Origin: Jidongwangia harbinensis
GTDB taxonomy: Bacteria; Actinomycetota; Actinomycetes; Mycobacteriales; Micromonosporaceae
Direction: 5' to 3'
NCBI RefSeq assembly: GCF_020216025.1
Contig: NZ_JAIWNC010000027.1
Location: 62,001 to 126,000, forward strand
Length of the DNA stretch: 64,000 nt
Shown here: positions 43,601 through 51,930 of the stretch, in pieces
How positions within the stretch are numbered: position 1 is the stretch's first letter
Layout of the letters: the number at the start of each line of letters is the position of its first letter
Notes under the pieces: generated by a model
Seen by the model: only the letters and a program-made list of their open reading frames with translations
Database searches by the model: none
What the model was told of the DNA's origin: nothing
Made by a program: the position numbers and the translations under genes

Positions 43601-44858
43601 CCGCGGCCGCGTTGCCGCTCGCCCGCTTGGCCGCCTGCGCCGCCGCCTGTGCCTGTGCCTGTGCCCGGTCGGACTCGGCCTTCACCTGCGCCAGTTCGCG
43701 CGCCCGGGCCGCCGCGTCGCGGGCCGCCTCGGCGGCCTCCCGGGCCAGCCGGGCGTCGCCCGCGTTCAGGTGCGCCGCGGATGCCGCGCGCCGGGCCCGC
43801 GCCGCCGCCTGCGCCGTCAGTGACGCCGCCGACGTGGCGCGCCGGGCCGCGTCGGCCGCGACCCGCGCCGCCCGCATGGCCGAGTTCGACGCCTTGATGG
43901 CCTCCCGCGCCGCGTCCGCCGCGCCTTCCGCCGCGTCCGCCGCACGTCCCGCCGCAGCGGTCGCCTTGGCCGCGTCACTGCCGGCGGCCTTCGCCTCCGC
44001 GGCCGCGGTCTGGGCCGCGTTCTTGGCCTGCCCGGCGGCCGCCTCGGCGCGGTCCGAGGACTGCTGCGCCGACAGCGCCTCCCGGGCGGTGTCCTGTCCG
44101 GCCTGACGTGCCTGCTCGGTCAGCGCGCGGACCTCGGCGATCTCCTTGTCCCGCGCCCGGGCCGTGAACTGGCCCCAGGTGAGGAAGTCGCGCAACTGCT
44201 CCGCCGTACCCTGCAACGCCTGCTGCGCCGCGGTGTTCAGCACCGGCCCGCTGTTGTTCGAGCCCCCGGTCAGCATCCGGGTGGCCGCCAACCGGTCGTC
44301 GGCGTACGCGGCCGCGTTCCGTCCCGACGACAGGAAGGCGTCCAGGTCCTCCGGCGTCCCGGCCAGCGCGTTGCGCGCCGCCGCCTTCACCGTCGGCCCA
44401 CCGCTCTCCAGGAGCTGGTGCGCCCGGACCCGCTCGTCGGCCTCGAACGGGGTGTGCCACCCGCCGCCGATGAACGCCTGCACGTCGGCGCGCGACCCGG
44501 CCAGCGCCCGCTGCGCCGCCGCCCGCATCGCCGGACCGTCCATGGCGGCGAGGATCTGGGCGGAGGCCCGCTCGTCGGCCTCCATGGCGGTCCGGTAACC
44601 GGTGTCGAGGTACGCACGCAGGTCTTCGTCCGAGCCCGTCAGGGCCAGCTCGGCCGCCCGTCGCAACGACGGCCCACCGGACGACAGGTCCCACACCGCC
44701 TCCTGGCGGTCCAGTGCCACGTCGTCGTCGGCCGCGGCCGGTGCGCCCGGAGAGATGAAGGAGCCGATCAGAACGAGAACGACGACGGCCGCGATGGATC
44801 TCACGCGGCGTGACACCGGGCGTCTGGAGTGGAATAGGACAGCAAGCATTGACCGCAC
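40698..44858 (-). CDS. Secreted polymorphic toxin with ALF-type repeats, coiled coils, Hint domain and C-terminal toxin
   Basis: This 1386-residue protein has a signal peptide (to about 45: RSIAAVVVLVLIGSFISPGAPAAA). A first block of about four 45-residue repeats lies at about 50-236 (pattern AAxxALxGTxEDLxxFLxxGxxxAxxADDR). A long Ala-rich coiled coil follows (236-610), then a second repeat block (614-793), a second coil (to about 955) and a Cys-containing hydrophobic linker. The Hint domain is about 1128-1277 (CRRSSFVPGTLVLLASG, then TESHPFWV, ending VLVHNC). The toxin domain is the last 109 residues, rich in Gly/Asn/Tyr/His (YENPGHHDPHGGPNPYNP), of a class I cannot name. The GTG at 44858 follows a G-rich site; the ATG at 44849 is an alternative. 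Hint self-cleavage after Asn would free the toxin. Confidence 0.85.
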   Translation of the reverse strand: MRSMLAVLFHSRRPVSRRVRSIAAVVVLVLIGSFISPGAPAAADDDVALDRQEAVWDLSSGGPSLRRAAELALTGSDEDLRAYLDTGYRTAMEADERASAQILAAMDGPAMRAAAQRALAGSRADVQAFIGGGWHTPFEADERVRAHQLLESGGPTVKAAARNALAGTPEDLDAFLSSGRNAAAYADDRLAATRMLTGGSNNSGPVLNTAAQQALQGTAEQLRDFLTWGQFTARARDKEIAEVRALTEQARQAGQDTAREALSAQQSSDRAEAAAGQAKNAAQTAAAEAKAAGSDAAKATAAAGRAADAAEGAADAAREAIKASNSAMRAARVAADAARRATSAASLTAQAAARARRAASAAHLNAGDARLAREAAEAARDAAARARELAQVKAESDRAQAQAQAAAQAAKRASGNAAAAGTAADEAGRHSGVSAAQAARARNAAAQARNAAATADRAADRAESLAASAAQASQEAFAFAARAAEHAENAERAALDAAVAAEQGRKSAEKAFEHAQAAVESANLAVQAAGDADAVQKLARAEDVARRAEWTEQGVLAAQEALAAEQAVKSAGGEAAAWDRTLAWDTAEQDRIEAGTRTSLDQASAVGAPSAVVLDHGRRAAITLSTYGGEWTKNAAATALTGGETEMRSWLAEGRRFAAGQDDRARVWRLIDTLPDGAEKTAAQTALAGDDATVEAFLRTRNHAGKTTKDRQQVYALIAGATDMPNLKAAAQKALEGTPADVHRFLRDGQHVARAADERLLVYRAMECACPEVKAAAQVALAGPPSYVSYFLNVSRYEAAQRDAEQEAHVQAVQSLVRQAQQYANTALTDANKAAEAAQRARQQSADADKYAAAAKKSAEVADGHRLKAAAAADAAQKSAEEAAKSATTARNASNAAQASASRAAQSAATATAASQRAQKDATAAYRSAEAARADAQAAGKDAAAADVAAKQAAAIYATKLKEWEAQQRNTAPGSGADGKGSAADDHKTWGCMVLDASAVSKECLMVYKDFAGALMDQAKCAAPVNQNTAGCTMLADIKELVGENKDLLLDVLQFTLMACGLVPGAGEVCDGIDAAVSFGRGDYVGGFLSGFSAIPVIGYLGTGAKAFKNSDKLRSIKELFEKLFKKCRRSSFVPGTLVLLASGRLVPIEEVEKGTEVAATEPTVGGTVDKPVAGTRSADGVKRIIDVGIDDDGDPDTAPKIVSATESHPFWVPGLNTWIPASGLAVGLPLLSADGTRTHVATIAERTVATRVHNLSITGIPTYYVMAGSASVLVHNCPTDVPNDPPKAPVYENPGHHDPHGGPNPYNPNKAVLPADAAEQFANSIEVAGVRWTKIGRGKKAVYYRYSNDANGNWHFSGSSNGVRNNGRPDPIPDHHIPSEVKKQK

Positions 44859-44989
44859 GTTGACGGCACCCCCCGTGGAAGCTGTACAAGGCGGCCTCAC
44901 GGTATCGAAGCGGGTTACTGCGAACAACCCTGCCCAGCTGGTGTGACGGATCGATCAGAGTGACTCGCCGCACCGGGGTGCCCGCGGCC

Positions 44990-46360
44990 TCACGGGGTGA
45001 TCGTCACGGTGACCGTCCGGGTGTAGAAGTCGCGGGCCGCGATGCCCTGTTCGCGGGGCCCGTAGCTGGACTCCTTCTCGCCGCCGAACGGGGCGTGGAA
45101 GTCCACTCCGGTGGTCGGTGCGTTGACCTTCACCATCCCCACGTCCAGCTGGTTGGCGTAGGTCAGCGCGGACCCGAGGTGCTGGGTGTACACGCCCGCG
45201 ACCAGCCCGTGCCGTACCTCGTTGGCGGTGCGTACCGCGGCCTCGGCCGACTCCGCGGGCAGCACCACGCAGACCGGTCCGAAGTACTCCTCGCTGAGCA
45301 GGTCGTCGCCGGCCGGCACGTCGGTCAACAGCGTCGGCGCCTGGAACCACCCGTCGCGGTCCGGCTGGCCGCCGCCGGTCAGCACCCGGGCGCCGCCCTT
45401 GCCGGCGCGTTGCACCGCCGCCTGGATCGCCTCGCGCGGCCGCGACTCGATCAGCGGGCCGACCACCGTCGCCGGATCCGCCGGGTCGCCGGTGGGCAGC
45501 GCTTCGACCGCCGCGGCGAGCCGCTCGGCGAACGGTGCGGCATCGCCGACCACGATCACCCGGCTGGTGGCGGTGCACTTCTGGCCGGCGTACCCCATGG
45601 CCGCCGCGGCGATCGCCTTCGCGGCCGCCTCCTGGTCCGCGTCCGGCAGCACGATGGCGGCGTTCTGGCCGCCCATCTCCGCCTGCACCGGGATGCCGCG
45701 GGCGACCGACCGGCGGGCGACCGCCTGCCCGGCCGCGACGGAGCCGGTGAACGAGACGGCGTCCGCGGTGTCGACCACCGCTTCGCCGGTTCCGCCGAGG
45801 CCGGTCAGCACGGTGAGTACGCCGTCCGGGAGCGCTCCGGCGAACAGTTCGGCCAGCCGCAGCGCCACCGCGGACGACTGCGGCGCGGGCTTGAGGAGAA
45901 CCGTGTTGCCGAACGCGAGGGCCGGCGCGGCCTTCCAGAGCGGGATCGCCACCGGGAAGTTCCACGGGGTGATCAGCCCGACGACGCCGTGCGGACGGCG
46001 CCGGGTGTGCAGCAGCGACACGCCGTCGGCCGGTGGGTACACCTCGCCCTCCGGGTACAGCGCCTGCTGCGCGAAGTAGCGCAGGATGGCGACGCCGCGG
46101 CCGATCTCGGCGCCCGCCTCGCCGAGCGGCTTGCCGACCTCGCGGACCACCAGATCGGTCAGTTCGCCGGTCGCGGCGGCGAGCGCCTCGGCGCAGGCGT
46201 GCAGGGCGGCGGCCCGGGCGTGCGCCGGTCCGCGCGCCCAGCCGGTGGCCGCGTCACGGGCAACGCCGGCGGCCGCCGCCACCTGCTCCGCGGGGGTGTC
46301 GGGAAAGCGGACGACGACGTCCGACGGCGCTTGCGGGGAGCGGCTCTCGATCGTGGTCAT
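44990..46360 (-). CDS. Aldehyde dehydrogenase, ketoglutarate-semialdehyde-type
   Basis: The 456-residue enzyme has the NAD(P)-site VVGLITPWNFPVAIP, the catalytic Glu segment PVQAEMGGQNAAIVLPDAD and the catalytic Cys in GYAGQKCTATSRVIV. The C-terminal EEYFGPVCVVLPA and HAPFGGEKESSYGPREQG complete the family pattern. The MGGQNAAIVL and GQKCTATSR style is close to alpha-ketoglutarate-semialdehyde dehydrogenases. The ATG at 46360 overlaps the stop of the FAH-family gene (ATGA). Together they could convert 2-keto-3-deoxypentonate to 2-oxoglutarate. Succinate- or other semialdehyde use cannot be excluded. Confidence 0.8.
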   Translation of the reverse strand: MTTIESRSPQAPSDVVVRFPDTPAEQVAAAAGVARDAATGWARGPAHARAAALHACAEALAAATGELTDLVVREVGKPLGEAGAEIGRGVAILRYFAQQALYPEGEVYPPADGVSLLHTRRRPHGVVGLITPWNFPVAIPLWKAAPALAFGNTVLLKPAPQSSAVALRLAELFAGALPDGVLTVLTGLGGTGEAVVDTADAVSFTGSVAAGQAVARRSVARGIPVQAEMGGQNAAIVLPDADQEAAAKAIAAAAMGYAGQKCTATSRVIVVGDAAPFAERLAAAVEALPTGDPADPATVVGPLIESRPREAIQAAVQRAGKGGARVLTGGGQPDRDGWFQAPTLLTDVPAGDDLLSEEYFGPVCVVLPAESAEAAVRTANEVRHGLVAGVYTQHLGSALTYANQLDVGMVKVNAPTTGVDFHAPFGGEKESSYGPREQGIAARDFYTRTVTVTITP

Positions 46361-47226
46361 GACTGTCCCTTTCCACTGGTGGCATCGCCGACCGCGACGA
46401 CGGGGTTGGTCAGCGTTCCGAGTGTCTCGGACGTTATCTCGATCGTGTCGCCGGGTTGCGTGGTGAAGTCGGCGTCCGGCACCACGCCGGTGCCGGTCAG
46501 CAGGATCACGCCGGCCGGGAAGCTGAGCGCCCGGAACAGCCAGTCGGCCAGGTCCTCGAAGCCGCGGGCCATCGCCGACGTCGAGGTCGTACCGGCGAAG
46601 ACCTCGCGTCCGTCGCGTAGCACCCGGACCCCGATCGGGAAGGGATCGGCGCCGACCGCCCAGCTCGGCACGATGGCCGGGCCCAGCGAGCAGGAACGGT
46701 CGTAGATCTTCGCCTGTGGCAGGTAGAGCGGGTTCTCGCCCTCGATCGACCGGCTGCTCATGTCGTTGCCCAGGGTGTAGCCGAACACCTCGCCGGCCGC
46801 GTTGAGCACCAGGCCCACCTCGGCCTCGGGTACGTCCCAGCCGGAGTCGACGCGGATCCCGACCGGGTCGTGGTCGCCGACCACGCGCCACGGGCTGGAC
46901 TTGAAGAAGATCTCGGGGCGCTCGTTGTCGTAGACGTGGTCGTAGAGGGAACCGTGGTCGGACTCGTCCTTGCGCCCGTCGCGGCTGCGCAGGTACGTCA
47001 CGCCGGCCGCCCACACCTCCTGCTGGTCGATGGGCGGGAGCGTCGTGTCGCCCGGCATGTCGCCGCCGGCGTCGCGGGCGGCGGCCTCGACCACGGCGCG
47101 GGCCTGGTCGAGCGGCAGGGCGAGCAGGTCGGCGAGAGTACCGTCGAGTTCGCCCCAGGCGCCGTCCTGGCGCACCGCCCAGCGCGAGGCGCCGCCGGCG
47201 CGCAGGTGGTAAATGGAGATCGGCAT
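46357..47226 (-). CDS. FAH-family protein, possible 2-keto-3-deoxypentonate dehydratase
   Basis: The 289-residue protein has the fumarylacetoacetate-hydrolase core: AGVTYLRSRDGR, DNERPEIFFKSSPWRVVGDHDPVGIRVDSGWDVPEAEVGLVLNAAGEVFGYTLGNDMSSRSIEGENPLYLPQAK. The metal ligands are Glu and Glu in PEAEVG plus an upstream Glu and the Asp in GNDMSSR. The SGWDVPEAEV/NDMSSRxIEGENPLYLPQAK style matches 2-dehydro-3-deoxy-D-arabinonate dehydratases. It is coupled to an aldehyde dehydrogenase and divergent from an IclR gene, which supports a sugar-acid role. Other FAH-type hydrolases are possible. Confidence 0.75.
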   Translation of the reverse strand: MPISIYHLRAGGASRWAVRQDGAWGELDGTLADLLALPLDQARAVVEAAARDAGGDMPGDTTLPPIDQQEVWAAGVTYLRSRDGRKDESDHGSLYDHVYDNERPEIFFKSSPWRVVGDHDPVGIRVDSGWDVPEAEVGLVLNAAGEVFGYTLGNDMSSRSIEGENPLYLPQAKIYDRSCSLGPAIVPSWAVGADPFPIGVRVLRDGREVFAGTTSTSAMARGFEDLADWLFRALSFPAGVILLTGTGVVPDADFTTQPGDTIEITSETLGTLTNPVVAVGDATSGKGQS

Positions 47227-47356
47227 TTGGCCATCCTAAGTGTGTGTAAATGCGGAAATGTGCGGTTCGCCTGGCGTCGAGACGCGGTTACCCTCGTCAG
47301 GTGCCGGTCCGTGGAGATCGCTGACCCGCGTCCGGCAACGCGAAGGGACTATCGAC

Positions 47357-48127
47357 ATGCCCCGTGTGGTACCGGCGGTCATCCGTGCACTCGACATCCT
47401 CGAACTGTTTCTGGACCGTCCCCAGCTGTCCGCCCGCGAGGTGATGGAGCGGCTCGACCTGCCCCGCACCACCGTGCACGAGTTGCTGGTGACGCTGGAG
47501 GCCCGCTCGTACCTGATCTCCGTCCCGGGCCAGCCGGTGCAGTACCGGCTCGGCATGCCCCTGTTCCAGCTCGGCGCGGCGTTCGCCGGCCGGCTCGACC
47601 TGGTCCGGGAGGCGCAGAGCGTCGCGCGGGACGTGGCCGCCGCGTGTGACGAGGCGGTCCACGTGGCCGTGCTCGACGGCGCCGACGTCATCTACCTGGT
47701 CAAGGTCGACAGCACGCACCCGGTCCGGATGGTCTCCGCGGTCGGGCGGCGGTTGCCGGCCCACTGCACGGCGGTCGGCAAGGTGCTGCTGTCGGACCTG
47801 GCTCCGGCGGCCCTGGACGCCCTCCTGGTGAAGGGTGACCTGCCGGGCATGACACCGGAGAGCGTCACCGATCCGGACCGCCTGCGGGCCGAGCTGGACA
47901 GCGTCCGGGCCGACGGCGTCGCGGTCGACATCGGCGAGTCCGACAGCGCCATGCGGTGCGTCGCCGCGGCGATCCGGGACCATTCCGGCGCCGCGATCGC
48001 CGCGATGAGTCTTTCCGCGCCGATCATCCGCTGGACCCCGGCGGCGCAGGTGGAGTGGACCGGGCTGATTCGCGACGGCGCGGCCACGCTGTCCGCCCGG
48101 ATGGGATACCTGGCCCAGCCTCGATAG
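47357..48127 (+). CDS. IclR-family transcriptional regulator
   Basis: The 256-residue protein has an N-terminal winged helix (VIRALDILELFLDRPQLSAREVMERLDLPRTTVHELLVTLEARSYL, residues 8-52). The effector domain has AVGRRLPAHCTAVGKVLLSDL (about 128-148) and the C-terminal CVAAAIRDHSGAAIAAMSLSAP. It starts at the ATG at 47357 after a G-rich site and is divergent from the FAH/aldehyde dehydrogenase pair. It also precedes the sugar transporter genes on the same strand, so it probably controls both sides in response to a sugar acid or keto acid. Confidence 0.87.
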   Translation: MPRVVPAVIRALDILELFLDRPQLSAREVMERLDLPRTTVHELLVTLEARSYLISVPGQPVQYRLGMPLFQLGAAFAGRLDLVREAQSVARDVAAACDEAVHVAVLDGADVIYLVKVDSTHPVRMVSAVGRRLPAHCTAVGKVLLSDLAPAALDALLVKGDLPGMTPESVTDPDRLRAELDSVRADGVAVDIGESDSAMRCVAAAIRDHSGAAIAAMSLSAPIIRWTPAAQVEWTGLIRDGAATLSARMGYLAQPR

Positions 48128-48466
48128 CCGGCGTGCCGGATCCAGCCGGAAACAGCGTAGAAACATTGACACCCCTTACGGCGGTCCTCTAGCCTCGCGT
48201 CCACTCGAAACGATATATCGAACTCAGTTCGAAATTTCGAACGGCGGTGTCCGTGAGTCTACCGAACCGGAACGTCAGCGCTACCTCCCGAACTCGGGCC
48301 GCCGTTTGCGCCGTACGCGGCGACGTCGGGGGCCCGCGGCGAGGGGCGACCAATGACGGGCCCACGGTCGCCGACATCAAGACACAACCTGAGCGTGTGG
48401 AACGCGGTGTCCGCCAAGTGCGCCGTCGGCGTGCAGCGGTGTGTGAGATGAGGGAGGCGACTGTCC
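48128..48466. promoter_or_regulatory. Promoter-operator region of the sugar ABC transporter
   Basis: This 339-bp gap has a sigma-70-like promoter: TTGACA at 48166-48171 and TAGCCT at 48190-48195 (18-bp spacer). Immediately downstream lie three palindromes: CGATATATCG (48211-48220), TCGAACT-C-AGTTCGA (48218-48232) and GTTCGAAATTTCGAAC (48227-48242). They overlap or abut each other just after the likely transcription start, a repressor position. The remaining 220-bp leader shows no gene or riboswitch I recognise. Confidence 0.6.
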
Positions 48467-49897
48467 ATGAGGGATAATCCAGTGTGGTCCCGGCGCGGCT
48501 TTCTGGGCATGGGAGTGGGGGTGCTCGGCGCGGCCGGTCTGGCCGCGTGCGGCGGCGAATCCGAATCGCCCACCACGCCGCAGGCGGAGGTCCCCAAGGA
48601 ACTGATCGACGCCGCAGCGGCGGCGAAGGGCACCTCGATGGGCGTGCTGTCGCAGAAGCTGTACTCGGCGGCGGCGAACGAGGCGCTCGACAAGTCGATC
48701 AACGCGTTCGCCGGGGCGACCGGGACGAAGATCGAGAACAGTCTGGTCCAGGCCGACGCCGGCGACGTGGTGGCCAAGATCCACGCCGAGGTCGAGGGCG
48801 GCGTGGCACGGGACCTGGCGTTCATGACCGACTCGCGGTTCATCGCGCAGTTCCACGGGCTGGGCGACCTGGAGGACGTCACGGACGTCGTCAAGACGCT
48901 CACCGCCAAGTACGGCGAGCCCTGCGCGGAGGCCAAGAACTTCTGCGTCTTCGACGGCAAGTGGTACGCGATCCCGTACCACTTCATCGGAATCGGCTCG
49001 TTCCTGCGCAAGGACTGGATGCAGGACAAGGGCATCACGCCCAAGGACCAGTACAGCTGGGAGGAACTGCGCGACCTGTGCCTGGCGATCTCCGATCCGG
49101 GCAAGCGACGGTACGGCTGGGGCATGACGGTCAACCGGTCCGGTGACGCCAACGGCATGATCGAGGCACTGATCAACGCGTACGGCGGGGCGATCGCCGA
49201 CAACGAGGGCCGGAAGGTCACGTTCGACTCGCCGGAAACCGTGCAGGCGGTGACGTTCCTCGGCGACATCTACACCAACCCGAAGTTCAAGCCGATGCTG
49301 CCGCCGGGCGTGGCCAGCTGGACCGACACCAGCAACAACGAGAACTGGCTGGCCGGGATCCTCGGCTACACCCGTAACCAGTTCAGCGTCTACGCGGACT
49401 CCCGGACCAAGAAGAACCCGGTCCACGCGAACACCCACGTCTTCTCCGACTGCACCGGGCCGGCCACCGACACGCCGCTGCTGCTCGGCCAGTCGCAGGG
49501 CTTCGTCGTCTTCAAGGGCGCCAAGAACCCCACGCTCGCCAAGCTTCTGGCGCAGTACCTGGTCAGCGCGCCGGCCCTGCTCGGGGTGGCGAAGGAGGCA
49601 CCCGGCCTGGTCATGCCCGCCTGGGAGAAGGTCTGGGACGCCGACCCGTTCTTCACCAGCGGCGACCCCGCGTTCCCGATGCTGCGCAAGATCACTGAAC
49701 TGTCCCTGCCGCTGTCCACCAAGAACGGCCTGAAGTTCCCGCAGAAGGCCAGCGCCGGGCAGCAGGCGGTGGGCGCCGCCTACGTCCTCACCGACATGAT
49801 GCAGCAGGTGGTGCAGGGCACGGCGGCCGCGCAGGCGGTCAAGACCGCCCACGCCAAGATGGTGCAGATCTTCACCCAGCAGGGGCTGCCGCAGTGA
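48467..49897 (+). CDS. Sugar ABC importer, Tat-type substrate-binding lipoprotein
   Basis: The 476-residue precursor begins MRDNPVWSRRGFLGMGVGVLGAAGLAACGG, a twin-arginine signal combined with a lipobox (LAAC), so it is exported folded and lipid-anchored. The body (AFAGATGTKIENSLVQADAGDVVAKIHAEVEGG, WYAIPYHFIGIGSFLRKDWMQDKGI, YSWEELRDLCLAI) follows family-1 sugar-binding proteins (carbohydrate uptake, CUT1). GGGAGG lies before the ATG. The stop overlaps the permease start. The substrate may be an oligosaccharide or sugar acid, given the catabolic genes upstream. Confidence 0.87.
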   Translation: MRDNPVWSRRGFLGMGVGVLGAAGLAACGGESESPTTPQAEVPKELIDAAAAAKGTSMGVLSQKLYSAAANEALDKSINAFAGATGTKIENSLVQADAGDVVAKIHAEVEGGVARDLAFMTDSRFIAQFHGLGDLEDVTDVVKTLTAKYGEPCAEAKNFCVFDGKWYAIPYHFIGIGSFLRKDWMQDKGITPKDQYSWEELRDLCLAISDPGKRRYGWGMTVNRSGDANGMIEALINAYGGAIADNEGRKVTFDSPETVQAVTFLGDIYTNPKFKPMLPPGVASWTDTSNNENWLAGILGYTRNQFSVYADSRTKKNPVHANTHVFSDCTGPATDTPLLLGQSQGFVVFKGAKNPTLAKLLAQYLVSAPALLGVAKEAPGLVMPAWEKVWDADPFFTSGDPAFPMLRKITELSLPLSTKNGLKFPQKASAGQQAVGAAYVLTDMMQQVVQGTAAAQAVKTAHAKMVQIFTQQGLPQ

Positions 49898-51930
49898 CAT
49901 CGGTCCGTCCGGCACCGGCCCCGGCGGCGAGGAAACCCTCGCCGCCGGGGCCCGGCTCCCTCACGAAGACCCAGCGACGGCTGGGCCGGGACTGGCGGCT
50001 GTCGGCACTGTTCCTGGCGCCGATGGCCCTGCTGGTCGGCGGCCTCGTGCTCGTGCCGATCGCCCGGTCGATCATCACCAGCACCACGGAACGGCACGGG
50101 CAGGAGAGCGTCTTCGTCGGCCTGGGCAACTACCTCGCGCTCGCCGGCGACGAGCAGTTCCACACGGGCGTGGTGAACTCGTTCGTCTTCACCGTGTACG
50201 CCGAGGTGTTCAAGGTGGTGCTGGGGCTGGCCGCGGCGCTGCTGCTGCACCACCGGCGTCGAGGGCGGGCCGTGCTGGCCGGGCTGCTCCTGATGCCCTG
50301 GGTGGTGCCGACCGTGGTGACGGCGTTCAGCTGGCGCTCGCTGCTCGACCCGATCTTCGGCAGCGTCAACATGCTGCTCACCAAGTCGGGGATCGGTCCG
50401 CTGCTGGTCGACCTGCACCTGGTCGACAGCTGGCCCGCGGGCTGGCTCTCCGACCCGTCGCTGGCCATGCCGTCGGTGATCATGGTCAACGTCTGGAAGG
50501 GCGTGCCGTTCTTCACCGTCTGCTTCCTCGCCGGGTTGAAGGCCATCCCGGCGGACCTGTACGAGGCGGCGACGATCGACGGCGCCTCGCCGTGGCAGCG
50601 GTTCGCCAACGTGACGCTGCCCGGACTGCGCCACGTGATCACCGTGACGGTGACCCTCTCGTCGATCTGGACGTTCAACAACTTCGACCTGATCTGGTTG
50701 CTGACCCAGGGCGGCCCAGGCGACGTGACCGCGCCGTACGTGCTCGTGGCGTACTCGAAGGCGATCCTGCAGTTGCAGTACGGCGCCGGGGCCGCGGTCA
50801 CGCTGATCATGCTGCCGATCATCGGCGCGCTGGTCTTCTTCCTGGTCCGTCAGCTGCGCCAGGACCCGGGCGTCAAGCTGCCCGGGCGGACCCGGACGGC
50901 GCGCTGGGTCGGGTCGATGCGGTGGACCCCGACGGCGCGCAAGGCGCTGCCGTGGGTCGCCACCGCGGTGGTCACCGGCCTGCTGATCTGGGCGTCACCA
51001 CAGATCTTCTGGAAGGCCGCCGTGGTCCTCGCGGTGTTCCTCCTGATCGCCGCGGCCGTCGGCCGGGTGGTCTCCACGCTGAAGTCCCGGGGAGGTGGCC
51101 GGGCGTCGTCGGTGGTGTCGGGCCTCGGATCCGGTGTCGCGCTGGCCGGGTTGCTGGTGTTCGTGCTGGCCCCGCTGTACTGGATCGCGGTCACGGCGTT
51201 CAAGACCGAGGGCCAGGTCGTCACGCGCGAACGCGATCTGTGGCCGACGCCGTGGACGCTGGAGCAGTTCGGTGCCCTGTTCACCAACCAGCCGTTCGGC
51301 CGCTGGTACGCCAACACCCTGCTGGTGTCCGCGGCGTCCACCGCGGTGGCCCTGGTCTGCGCCGCCCTGGCCGGCTACGCGCTGGCCCGGCTGCGGTTCC
51401 GCGGGGCGCAGGGCTTCACCGTCACGGTGCTGCTCACCTACGTCATGCCGGGTGCGCTGCTGTTCATCCCGCTGTACCAGATGCTCATCGGCGTGCGGCT
51501 CACCGACTCGTTGTGGTCGCTGGTGGTGACGTACCCGACCTTCACGCTTCCGTTCGCCACCTGGCTGCTGGTCGGGTACTTCTCGTCGATCCCGATCGAG
51601 CTGGAGGAGGCCGCGCTGGTCGACGGCTGCAGCCGCATCCAGGCGTTCGGCCGGGTGGTGCTGCCGCTGGCCAAGCCGGGCCTGCTGGCGGTGGCGCTGT
51701 TCACCCTGACCAACGCGTGGAACGAGTTCCTCTTCGCCTTCGTGTTCATCACGAAGGACGAGTACAAGACGCTCCCCGTCGGCATGCAGTCGATGATCGC
51801 CGGGGACGTCGTACCGCAGGGTCAGCTGGCGGCGGCGTCGCTGCTGGTCAGCATCCCGGTGGTGATCATGTACGCGTTCGGGCAGCGCTTCCTCACCGAA
51901 GGGCTCACCGCCGGCGCGGTGAAGGGCTGA
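49894..51930 (+). CDS. Sugar ABC importer, fused MalF-MalG-type permease
   Basis: The 678-residue protein carries two complete permease halves. The first (about 35-325) has its EAA loop YEAATIDGASPWQRFANVTLPGL; the second (about 400-678) has EEAALVDGCSRIQAFGRVVLPLAKPGL. Between them is a linker with two extra hydrophobic segments (about 345-395). CUT1 importers normally encode these as separate proteins. The GTG at 49894 overlaps the binding-protein stop by 4 bp. No ATPase gene follows, so a shared MsiK-type ATPase elsewhere is expected. The 3' end overlaps the convergent LAL gene by 26 bp. Confidence 0.87.
   Translation: MTSVRPAPAPAARKPSPPGPGSLTKTQRRLGRDWRLSALFLAPMALLVGGLVLVPIARSIITSTTERHGQESVFVGLGNYLALAGDEQFHTGVVNSFVFTVYAEVFKVVLGLAAALLLHHRRRGRAVLAGLLLMPWVVPTVVTAFSWRSLLDPIFGSVNMLLTKSGIGPLLVDLHLVDSWPAGWLSDPSLAMPSVIMVNVWKGVPFFTVCFLAGLKAIPADLYEAATIDGASPWQRFANVTLPGLRHVITVTVTLSSIWTFNNFDLIWLLTQGGPGDVTAPYVLVAYSKAILQLQYGAGAAVTLIMLPIIGALVFFLVRQLRQDPGVKLPGRTRTARWVGSMRWTPTARKALPWVATAVVTGLLIWASPQIFWKAAVVLAVFLLIAAAVGRVVSTLKSRGGGRASSVVSGLGSGVALAGLLVFVLAPLYWIAVTAFKTEGQVVTRERDLWPTPWTLEQFGALFTNQPFGRWYANTLLVSAASTAVALVCAALAGYALARLRFRGAQGFTVTVLLTYVMPGALLFIPLYQMLIGVRLTDSLWSLVVTYPTFTLPFATWLLVGYFSSIPIELEEAALVDGCSRIQAFGRVVLPLAKPGLLAVALFTLTNAWNEFLFAFVFITKDEYKTLPVGMQSMIAGDVVPQGQLAAASLLVSIPVVIMYAFGQRFLTEGLTAGAVKG

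Noticed and set aside
40257..43823. Plus-strand open frame of nearly 1200 codons opposite the toxin gene.
   Set aside because: Arg/Leu/Gly-rich shadow of the Ala-rich coiled-coil coding sequence, with no domains and no start signals.
42000..44100. Possible DNA-level tandem repeat or CRISPR-like array.
   Set aside because: The periodicity comes from Ala-rich heptads in the toxin coiled coils. Units differ at DNA level and there are no constant repeats with unique spacers.
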